Origin: Ectocarpus siliculosus
Lineage: Eukaryota; Sar; Phaeophyceae; Ectocarpales; Ectocarpaceae
Length of the DNA: 22,403 bases
Direction: 5' to 3'
Assembly: GCA_000310025.1 (NCBI GenBank)
Contig: FN648891.1
Location: 1-22,403 of the forward strand
The notes under the pieces were generated by a model. The model was given only the letters and a program-made list of their open reading frames with translations. It was not told the origin of the DNA and made no database searches. A program made the position numbers and the translations under genes. Positions 10,267 through 18,164 of the stretch are shown here, one piece after another. Position 1 is the first letter of the stretch. Every line of letters begins with the position of its first letter.

Positions 10267-10906
10267 CTGGTTTGCCGGGAACGAGTTGTTCATGCTCTTT
10301 TTCACTGCCCATGGAGAGTGCGAGTAGAAATCTTAAGAGTACGAAGAGTTTTCGGGGGATTCAGTAGCTTAGCTGGTCAAAGGCAAACAAGCGGAGGGGG
10401 TTGAGCTACCCCTAGGACCACTGCTGGAGATCCTTGAAATCTTTTATGTGCACAATCTCACGGACACACCCGAAGGCACAGACAGTCGACAGTTTTGACG
10501 AGAAAAGGAATTGGCCCGGTACCTGTGGTGCCAGCGCATGCTGGGAGACTAGACGTTTTCCATTTTGCGCGTTTATCTAGTCCACCTCAAGAATGGACCG
10601 TACGCTTTGGAGATCGATAGAACACAATTCACCATCAAATCGAATACGAAAAAAAACAACTTGGAAGTATGTGTTGTGTCTTTTAGTCTATAGTTGTTTG
10701 TTTCGGGGAGGACATCCAAGGTTTTCGACAAATTTCTACGATTTTACAGGCTATCCCAGCCAAACTCTATTGACACCACCCCGTCCTTCCCTTCACACTC
10801 CCACGTACAGCGAGCCGTAGTTGCAAAACAACCGCCGCGGTTCCGCCGCAGGCGTGCGTCTCTCCCCTTTCTCCTCCGCTGCCCCTTCCTCCACACCAGC
10901 CCCTAC
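10267..10906. other. No gene recognised
   Basis: AT-richer, low-information sequence up to about 10800, then a pyrimidine-rich stretch (10855-10905). That stretch could serve as a 3' splice tract on the plus strand, but no plus-strand exon after it is convincing. Confidence 0.4.
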
Positions 10907-11020
10907 GTCCTGATGCGGATCGCAAACGACCCAGGCGACGGTTTTCGACCGCACACCGCTGTTGATGGTGTACGGCTTGATGGGTTTCACAACCATGGAG
11001 GCGGCCTCGATACGGGAGCC
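10907..11020 (-). CDS. Candidate internal exon, unknown family
   Basis: On the minus strand a pyrimidine-rich tract and a GTTGACAG acceptor precede an open segment that reads as a plausible protein (SMVVKPIKPYTINSGVRSKT, then VAWVVCDPHQD). It ends at a possible donor (GAC followed by GTAGGG), giving 114 bp, phase 0 at both ends. Codon use is G/C-ending, like the secure exons. The plus strand is also open here, so the strand is not certain. I recognise no domain. Confidence 0.3.
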
Positions 11021-11879
11021 CTGTCAACCGCGACAGAGGAAACGGAGGAACGGAGTGAGGGGCAAGATGTGGGAGACCCAACAACTAGCTGTGCTTTGAA
11101 GGACGTTGGGGTGGCCGCGTACAAGCTGGCCCCACCATGAAGCTCACGCGACTATCGGCCGCGGAACTAGCCACGTCGTTCTGTCGAGTCACTCCTCAAT
11201 CGCTCTCGCCGCTCAATCGCTCTCGGGTAGAGACCCACCGACGGACCTTAGGCTGAATATGGTAGCATTCTTGACCACTTTGTGAACGCGAACAACATGT
11301 CACGTCTTCTGATGTTGCGCCTTTAGATCGCCGGAAAGTAAGAAGAAGCGAAGAGATGCTGCTGTGGCTTCACCGGTTACCTGTAAGTAGAGCGTCCCGA
11401 ATCACGCGCAGCACCTTTTCGTTGACGGGGCAAGGTCGTATGTCGGCCCTCTCGACCAAAATCCAAGTTGTGATTTCACTAGAAGCGAGACACTACCTCG
11501 GTCAAACGATGTTGCTTTCACGCAGACCGTCTCAGACTTTCGCGCTACCACACCAGAGTCTAAACGCCCGCCAATACTATACCAGAGGACTCTTCGGGGA
11601 CGGCTGATAATTGTTGCCGAGCAAGGTATTGGATATGTGTTATCATTCCATGGCGAAGCCAGCTCGGCCGAGGAAGATGGTAAGAGATGAGGAAGGAGGC
11701 CGTATTTGGCGAGTCGGGCGCAGGCTTGAAACAAAATGTAAGCAACGAGTGTCAAGCGCATCCCGTACCCGATATGAAGACTAGCAGGGAAGGAATGGCT
11801 TGGATCCAACTCGAAAAAGCCACATCTCTGGACAAAATATCTCGGCTGCGACTCTTGTCTTCCTGCGCTTGCTGCTCAC
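11021..11879. other. No gene recognised
   Basis: A consensus donor (CCT followed by GTAAGT at 11382) follows a short ATG frame starting at 11356 (MLLWLHRLP), but no matching downstream exon is evident. The remaining open frames look like chance. Confidence 0.35.
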
Positions 11880-11980
11880 CTCCCCCAAGGGAATGTTCCC
11901 AAGGATAGAAGAACCCACAGCAATGTTGCATTCCTTGCCGCCTGTTCCCAGTCTGGTTTCCCGTAGCCCGAAGTCACGCC
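11880..11980 (-). CDS. Candidate internal exon, unknown family
   Basis: On the minus strand a strong acceptor (GCTTGTCTTCTGCAG) and a strong donor (GAG followed by GTGAGC) bracket 101 bp with two open frames. One includes GYGKPDWEQAARN; the other includes GKECNIAVGSSILGN. The splice signals are the main support. It could belong to the same minus-strand gene as 10907-11020, but no family is recognisable and the gene model is incomplete. Confidence 0.27.
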
Positions 11981-12092
11981 CTGCAGAAGACAAGCGCCGT
12001 CCCCGACCACTGCAGTCTCACCGATAACTGTCGTGTCCCCGTGCGTAAATCGAACGAAATCATGCCGTTCTTGCATATTTTTGCGCACGCCG

Positions 12093-12140
12093 GTGCCATC
12101 TCCCCGCCCAGTGCCATCTCTCCAACCGGTGCCATCTCTC
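12093..12140 (+). repeat. 18-bp short tandem repeat, three copies
   Basis: GTGCCATCTCYCC recurs at 12093, 12111 and 12129 with exact 18-bp spacing. Confidence 0.8.
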
Positions 12141-12192
12141 CGACTATTACGGTAGTGGGTGCAAAGAAACGCTGATCCACGGGGACGCATGG

Positions 12193-12242
12193 CTCAAAGG
12201 CCGGTGGAGCAGATACGTTTATCTGCTCCACCGGCCTTTGAG
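12193..12242. repeat. Perfect hairpin, 23-bp arms, 4-nt loop
   Basis: The left arm (12193-12215, starting CTCAAAGGCCGG) is the exact reverse complement of the right arm (12220-12242, ending GGCCTTTGAG), around the loop CGTT. It directly abuts the 22-bp repeat array on its right. A diverged version of the right arm occurs in the 174-bp repeats at about 13160 and 13335. Confidence 0.92.
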
Positions 12243-12247
12243 TATAA

Positions 12248-12480
12248 TTCCCTCGTCAGATTCACTGTATACCCTGATTAGATTCACTCTATCCCCTGAG
12301 TAGATACGCTGTATTCCCTCATCAGATGATACACTGTATTGTATTCTCTCGCGAGATACACTCCATTACCTGATCAGATACGCTGTATTCCTTGCGCAGA
12401 TACACTGCATTCCCTCGTCCGATTCACTGTATTCCCTCATCAAATACACTGTATCCCCTCGTCAGATTCACTGCATTCCA
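12248..12480 (+). repeat. 22-bp minisatellite, forward array (about 10 units)
   Basis: Diverged units with consensus close to TTCCCTCATCAGATACACTG plus TA repeat at 22-bp spacing, with a few insertions of 3-5 bp. The unit core has partial dyad symmetry around TGATCA in some copies. Confidence 0.88.
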
Positions 12481-12539
12481 CGGATTTCAGCGAATCTGAA
12501 GAGACCATGCAGTGAAAAGTACTAGGGTGTATGTGATAT

Positions 12540-12853
12540 GGGAGTACAGTGATCTTGACCAGGAGTACAGCATATTTGATGAGGGAATAGAGTGAAACGA
12601 ACCAGGGAATACAGTGAAAAGTGCGACGAATACGGTGTATCTGATAAGGGCATACAGTGATCCTGACCAGGGAGTACAGTGTACTTGAAGAGGGACTACA
12701 GTGAAACGAACAAGGGAACACGGTGTGTCTAATGAGGGAATACTGTGAATCTGCTCAGGGACTACAGTATTTAGCGTTTCTGATCAACAAATACAGTGTA
12801 GTCTATGTGATCAGGGAATACATTGTACCTGTCCAGGAATACAGTGTATACTA
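12540..12853 (-). repeat. 22-bp minisatellite, opposed array (about 14 units)
   Basis: The same unit as in the array at 12248-12480, but reversed: GGGAATACAGTGTATCTGAT with degenerate copies at about 22-bp spacing. The two arrays are separated by about 60 bp, forming a large imperfect inverted repeat of repeats. Confidence 0.85.
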
Positions 12854-12940
12854 CATCATTCCCTAGAGCCCTGCATCGTCCAAACACGGCACCAAGAGGC
12901 GCCCGTAAGCGAGAGGAGTGCACACAATGGAGGTGAGGTG

Positions 12941-13090
12941 CCGGAAGTGCTGTTAGTTGAGGGGGAGTGCCCTAAACCGCCAGGGCGGGGGGGGGTGCCC
13001 GTTAGTCGCAGGGTGTGCCGGGGAGTGTCCGTTAGCGCGGGGGGTGCCCGTTTGAGAAAAAATTACCCGTACCCAGGGGGTGCCCCTCTC
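12941..13090 (+). repeat. G-rich block with repeated GGGGTGCCCGTTAG-type motif
   Basis: Variants of GGGGTGCCCGTTAG occur about four times (near 12985, 13025, 13042 and 13076), among runs of 4-9 G. Such runs are compatible with G-quadruplex formation. No coding sequence is supported here. Confidence 0.6.
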
Positions 13091-13096
13091 CTGCCG

Positions 13097-13459
13097 CAAG
13101 TCTTCGCATGACAAACAGCGCCCTGTAGAAGAGTTTGGGCTGATGGAGCAGTTGCATATTATCTGCTTCACCCCAATGAGCCCCTATGGGTGGGCGATTC
13201 TCTGCACCCACTGGCCCGATCAGGGTGTCCGATGGCTTGAATGATAGCTGCGAGCCGTGTCGACACAATGCAAGTCTTCGCAAGACAAACGACGCGGGGT
13301 GGGTAGAGTTTGGCCTGGTGGAGCACTTTAGCTTATCTGCTCTACCGGCCGTTTAGCCACTGAGCCCCGGTGGGTGGGCGTTTCTCTGCATCCATTGGTC
13401 CGATTGGGGTGGTGCACGACGGCTTGAATGATAGCGATGAGCCGTGCCAACACGGTGCG
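13097..13459 (+). repeat. 174-bp diverged tandem duplication
   Basis: Copy A starts at 13097 (CAAGTCTTCGCATGACAAAC) and copy B at 13271 (CAAGTCTTCGCAAGACAAAC). Both contain GGAGCA...TATCTGCTYYACC, TGGGTGGGCG, CTCTGCA(C/T)CCA and GGCTTGAATGATAGC in the same order. A remnant of the end (GACCGTGCCAACACGATG) recurs near 13614. Each copy holds an imperfect stem related to the 12193-12242 hairpin. Confidence 0.82.
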
Positions 13460-13850
13460 GGCAGACATAGGCGCGGGTCAGCCATGCGACGGGAGGTATA
13501 GCGGGACAATTGACATTCACCCCCCCCTAGATGCTGCGGAATCCTCTCTGTTGACCTTATCTCTGCGGAAACATATCAGATGGGAGTGTACAATAGCTTG
13601 GAAGGACGGCATGGACCGTGCCAACACGATGAAAAATATTTGAGGCCAGTTGGAGCTGTGTGGACGGAGGTTCGGGACGATTACAGTTCCTAACTTGCTG
13701 CGGAACTCACTTTTTCAGTATATCCATCCATCCGCCGGTCAGATTTAGCTTCCAGCATTGCAGCTGTAGTCTATACCTACAGGATGCAATTGGTTTGAGG
13801 TCGATTGGAGCTCTATGGGTGGAGATCTGCCTGGTCGAGCTAATAAGAGG
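13460..13850. other. No gene recognised; weak repeat echoes
   Basis: GAGGCCAGTTGGAGCT near 13641 and GAGGTCGATTGGAGCT near 13797 resemble each other and may be decayed repeat pieces. There is nothing else I can support. Confidence 0.35.
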
Positions 13851-13996
13851 TTACTCCAGTCCACTGGTGGAGTAAATACCATTGCCAACAGACTCCGACG
13901 GTAGGCCTGTTTCACGAATCTCCTGCATCTTGAGTCCATTCGCCCGAATGCAGACACCTTGAAAAGCTGACTCGGGTATTTCCAGCCGGAAGTTGT
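13851..13996 (-). CDS. Candidate terminal exon, unknown family
   Basis: On the minus strand a textbook acceptor (GACTATTTTTCAG) is followed by an open, protein-like frame (DNFRLEIPESAFQGVCIRAN, then GLKMQEIRETGLPSESVGNG) that ends at a TAA at about 13851-13853. Composition is balanced and not repeat-driven. I recognise no domain, and upstream exons (to the right) are not evident because that side runs into low-complexity DNA, so this may be a gene fragment. Confidence 0.33.
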
Positions 13997-14479
13997 CTGA
14001 AAAATAGTCATTGGCGTATGTATGTTTGTTGTGTGGTCTGCGTTGTTTTTGGGGACGCAGGGTAGTCACGATAGGCATGACTAAAAACTACCGGAGTGAT
14101 GCTGGATGGAGGCACGCCATGCGAATCGTCCGTGCTGTACCACCAAAATTGTCGGTTGAAAGTAGAACTTGGCGTAGAGTGCGTGAAGTAGAACTCGACG
14201 TGGAGTAGTTGAATTGTAGAGCTTGCTGAATTCTGCGAGATTTCGTCACCACTGTAGTGCAGCCTGCCGCGTTTGCGAAGCTTCCCATAATACGGGGAGT
14301 TGGGAATTCGCCATCACTCCCAACCGCCTCTGGACGACGGTCTTTCTACCATGTGGTGTTGTGACGTGGTATTGCTCGCAAACAAGGGCGATTGACGGCG
14401 ACGATGGATGGGGCGACGGCGGCACGATCGACGAAGCCTTACCCAAGCCCGCCCGATCGACCAACCGACCGACCGGCCC

Positions 14480-14535
14480 AACCCTATCCTAACCCTACCC
14501 TAACCCTACCCTAACCCTACCCAACCCTACCCAAC
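14480..14535 (+). repeat. Interstitial telomere-like repeat
   Basis: CCCTATCCTAACCCTACCCT and the following copies alternate CCCTAA with CCCTAC/CCCAAC variants for about 55 bp. CCCTAA is the C-strand of the TTAGGG telomere motif. It lies about 14.5 kb from one end of the window and is degenerate, so it is internal, not a chromosome end. Confidence 0.85.
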
Positions 14536-15420
14536 GGCGACGAACGGCGAAGGGACGGAGGGGCAATCGACGGCAGCGCGATCGACGGCGGCGACCCAAC
14601 CCAAACCCAACCAGACATGGTCGGGTGAAGACGAACCAACACCAAAACAAAAAAACAACCCCCAAACCCCGCCTGATCCCAAGTGAGCCTATAATACTGG
14701 AACATGCAAACATAGACCACTTTCAACCAACACGGCCCAATCAAGACCTCCCAAAGAAAGAACCACACACCAACACGCAATAACACTCCGCCACAAACAT
14801 GTACATAGAGGTGAGGCGCAGGAGCCGAGCGACCACGAAGAAATCCAGGCCGCTCGATCGACCGACCGGCCGAATGACCGACCCAACAGCACAACCAAAC
14901 CCAATCCCAACGGCGGCGAAGCACGAGGCGACGGCGGCGTTGCCCAAGGGCGCCCGATTGACCGGCCAACCGACCGACCGACAACCGACGGACCGACCCA
15001 ACCGTCCCCTACCCAACCCAACCCAACCCATCCCGACCGACCGACTTAACCTACCCTACCCCCAACCCAACCCAACCCGACCCCAAAACACAACCCGAAC
15101 AACCGACGGGCCAACCGACAGACCAAACCCCTACCCCACCCCACCCTACCCAGCCCGACCCACAACCCAACCCAACCCGACCGAAGCTCAACCCGAGGGA
15201 CCGGTCGACCACACCCACCCTGCTTAATCCACCCCAACCCAATCAACCCCTACCTACCCAACCCGACCTCACGCCCTACCCCAATCCAACCCACTCCAGA
15301 GTAGCCCAATCCCGACCCCATCAGCCCCCACAAGAACCACATCCACAACAGACCACAACAACCCATCTCGCTCAGCTTCAACCCAAGACCCCAGTCCAAC
15401 CCCAATCCAGCCCAACTCAA
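14536..15420 (+). repeat. C/A-rich low-complexity tract
   Basis: Nearly 900 bp are dominated by CCCAA, CCAAC, ACCGACCG and CCCTAC motifs, with very few G or T in long stretches (for example 15000-15200). Islands of CGACGGCG lie at 14531-14590 and 14905-14945. Open frames on both strands here arise from the bias and should not be read as genes. The complement is G-rich and capable of G-quadruplexes. Confidence 0.8.
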
Positions 15421-15842
15421 ACCATCCTGACACGGTCGGTGTTCGTGGGTCTACGGATATGGTTGGATATGTCTGCCTTACGCTGTGTGTTACACAGATG
15501 GTAGATATTACTTATGGTAGGGGGCTCCATGATGAAACTCGGGGACCCTCCAGCTACTGGTATTTCATAGTATGATTGAAGGCCGGGTCGGAGGGGACAA
15601 CAACCCCTAAGCCCCGGTCCTTATTTGGGCGAGTAAAAAAAAAAACATGTTTCGGGAAGTGAGAGACTAAACCCGCTGTCGCACCGCCCACATCAGCCCT
15701 CCTCCGCCCCTTCTGCTAGCGCCAACTTTCCCGAGATCCACTCTTCGATCAGAGAAAACATCGTCGAAACGACAAATTATCGGCGCTTCTGCTCAGCCAA
15801 GCACTTAGACTGTAATTCCCTCCAACACGTACCGTCGTCACC
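15421..15842. other. No gene recognised; possible upstream region
   Basis: Ordinary-composition sequence after the C-rich tract. A pyrimidine-rich stretch (about 15680-15760) precedes the small ATG frame at 15843 and could be a 5' untranslated region. No motif is decisive. Confidence 0.3.
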
Positions 15843-15926
15843 ATGCCGCAGAGTGTCCCACAGGCAGGTGGTCAAGACTCCGGGTGCTGCTGCGCACCCG
15901 CAGGGCCAAGCAGCGACGTCAAAGCG
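15843..15926 (+). CDS. Candidate first exon of an unknown gene
   Basis: An ATG in good context (GTCACCATGCCG) opens a short frame (MPQSVPQAGG, with a CCC run and APAGPSSDVKA) that reaches a possible donor, GCG followed by GTGAAA at 15927. Read on without splicing, it stops after 36 residues. A second exon was not identified. It could equally be a chance ATG. Confidence 0.22.
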
Positions 15927-16254
15927 GTGAAATGGTGTGCATACCGTCGTTAATTGTTGTTGCTTTCTTCACATTCAAAACCGTTCCGATCTCTCTACCC
16001 AGTACCGTCGGTAATGGAATTAATAATGTGCGGGTGCTGTCCGGTGGACAGTTAACTCTTATGGAACTCATCCAACTCGGGCCTATTCTGTATGTAGGTT
16101 TTGTGAGATGCATTTTACACTGATTAACGAAACAATTCCTGGTCTTTCAGGCTGAATCGGCGGTCGCGGGAATTTCCCACTGATTCGTATGATCATTGCG
16201 AGGTTGAACGAAGGAAGACAGACGGATAAGCAGAGGGGCACACGTATCAAGGGG

Positions 16255-16527
16255 TCACTGACACATTTGACACCATGAAGGACATCCGAGTAATGTTTCC
16301 GTGGTGTAGCATTTCCGCGCGTTTACCGCCTCGCATACGTCTCTGTCGGTATATCTAGGTGTTTGGTTTCCCCGTCGCAGCATGGACGCGAATCGCTCGA
16401 GGCGTTGTCTCCGCTGAAGCCTCTCTGTGTATCCTCTCAATGTAAAAACCTCCTGGACGCGCACTCCTACAAATTCAAATTCGCAAATATGTTCGTCGTG
16501 CCACGGAGACGTGCAACGAACACACAT
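16255..16527 (-). CDS. Weak hypothetical ORF, 90 residues
   Basis: This minus-strand frame from ATG to TGA has a balanced, cysteine-containing composition (MCVRCTSPWHDEHICEFEF near the start; GCPSWCQMCQ at the end) and no repeat content. No family is recognised, third codon positions are not clearly biased, and there is no neighbour that supports it. Confidence 0.2.
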   Translation of the reverse strand: MCVRCTSPWHDEHICEFEFVGVRVQEVFTLRGYTERLQRRQRLERFASMLRRGNQTPRYTDRDVCEAVNARKCYTTETLLGCPSWCQMCQ

Positions 16528-17540
16528 TACATGTTGTGGAGATGAAATTAACTTGCGATCAAAAGGAGACCCTCGTTTTGCACAATCCCCTCAACATCCC
16601 TCTCTCTTCGCTACCCTGCTTCCGGCTTCCCACGGCGTACTTGACCTCCCTCGTGGCAACACTTTGGAATATTTTGCACAACCAAAACATTTATGCTACA
16701 TATAGACCCCTTTCTATGGATAGCTGTTATGGGATTCGAATTGTAGCCAGCGTCAACGGTATTGCGGAGTAATTCCCAGAGGAAAGTGCGGGAGATGAAA
16801 CTCCCGATGGAAGGATAAAACAGCATGTCCTCCCCCTCTGTGATCAGTCTGCCTTAGGGAACAAGGCGACAGCAAGCACTGCTGTTCCCAGAGATCAATT
16901 AACAAGTGAGTCTTCATCAGGGTCTTCAGGGATCGCTACTCTAGAGATGGATTTGTTAAAGAAATAAAGAAAAGCTCTCCCCGCACAGTGCTGCGGAAAC
17001 GATGCTGATTCGGAGGGCCGAGATTCACTCGTTGTCACCTGTCAACCTGTCAATTTGTCAACGTTCCCGTGTCCCGCCCCCCCGAATTTGTTTTTTCGCA
17101 CAAACCAACACACAATGACCACTTCTCCCTCGAACCTGAGTCTTCTACACACCAGCATCATGGCAAGAACAGGAGCGAGGACCATGGAGAACGAGAAAGG
17201 TCAAGCGTAGAGTCAAGGTGAGACTGAGTGAGAGAGGTGTGGGGGTGGGGACTATTTCTTCTACCCTGCGCCAGAGTAGATTCTGTTGCGTGGGGCATGC
17301 CTGCTTCGGTCGAGAGACTAGGCATCAGCGCTGGCCATGTCACACCGGCCGCCGTGTTGAGGCGCCATCGCCAGCTTGCTTTCTGTGTTGGATCGAGTCC
17401 AAGCCGCGAGTTGAGAACGACGATTAGAAATAACCCATCCGGGCACACGCTTTCGGGTATGGTTGCATTTTCTTTTGTTATGCGCATCGATCATCGGTGC
17501 TAACCGGGGTAACCTACACTATTTGACATATGGTCGCAGT
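16528..17540. other. No gene recognised
   Basis: Ordinary composition with chance open frames. An ATG frame at 17115-17210 (32 codons) is followed closely by a consensus donor (AAG then GTGAGAC at 17219), but a TAG intervenes, so a first exon is not supported. Confidence 0.35.
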
Positions 17541-18150
17541 CCATATGGAATTGAAGCTTCCATGGAAATAGGTACGACTTCCATGGAAGCCGCTCAACTT
17601 CAATGGAAGTCGTGTGGAAGCTTCGTGTCGGATGCCGGTGCTATTAGCTCCCACATGGCTTCCATGAAAGTTGCGACAGCTTCCATGGAAGCAACGGGTG
17701 GTTGCTTCCGTGGAGGTCGCATCATTATCGTCGACGGAAGTGCGAAGAGCTTTCGTGGAAGTCATGACTTCCATGGAAGTTCGTCCGTCGAACACCTCTC
17801 CGAAACTGTAAGGCATTTTCATGGAAGCACGACAGCTTCCATGAAAGCAACTTCGACGGAAACGATTGTCAGGGCTGGAAGGCAACTTCTATGAAAGCTC
17901 GACAACTTCCATGAAAGCGACTTCCACTCTGAAGTGTTGTCACGGCTGGAGGATTGAAAATTCCATGAAAGCAAGTTCATTCAGGCAACTAACCAACCCC
18001 AGCAAACCCTAACTCAAACAATATGTTGTCACCTAGCGTTACGTCAGGTTGGACTCGGATGATATGCTTCCATAGAACTGGTGCCACAGAGGTGCGAGAA
18101 GGTAGGCCACTTCCATGCAGGAAGTTGGTCGAATTGACTTCCATGGAAGG
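17541..18150 (+). repeat. Array of CTTCCATGGAAG dyad repeats
   Basis: About 18-20 copies of the self-complementary 12-mer CTTCCATGGAAG and one- or two-base variants (CTTCCATGAAAG, CTTCCGTGGAGG, TTTCGTGGAAGT) occur at irregular spacings of about 20-50 bp, often preceded by CGACA. Examples lie near 17557, 17578, 17681, 17770, 17836, 17907 and 18141. The repeated SMEA/FHGS peptides in open frames on both strands are by-products. Confidence 0.82.
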
Positions 18151-18164
18151 GCGTCCAGGAGTTG

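Noticed and set aside
10350-10425. tRNA-like stretch (TAGCTTAGCTGGT)
   Set aside because: I could not fold a cloverleaf with acceptor stem, anticodon arm and GTTCRA T-loop.
12248-12853. CRISPR-like array
   Set aside because: Repeats are contiguous and degenerate with no unique spacers, they invert orientation, and the DNA is eukaryotic.
14495-15246. Several open frames of 60-155 codons on both strands
   Set aside because: They come from the C/A-rich low-complexity tract, with peptides made of a few residues.
17115-17210. Small ATG frame before a GTGAGAC donor
   Set aside because: An in-frame TAG falls before the donor.
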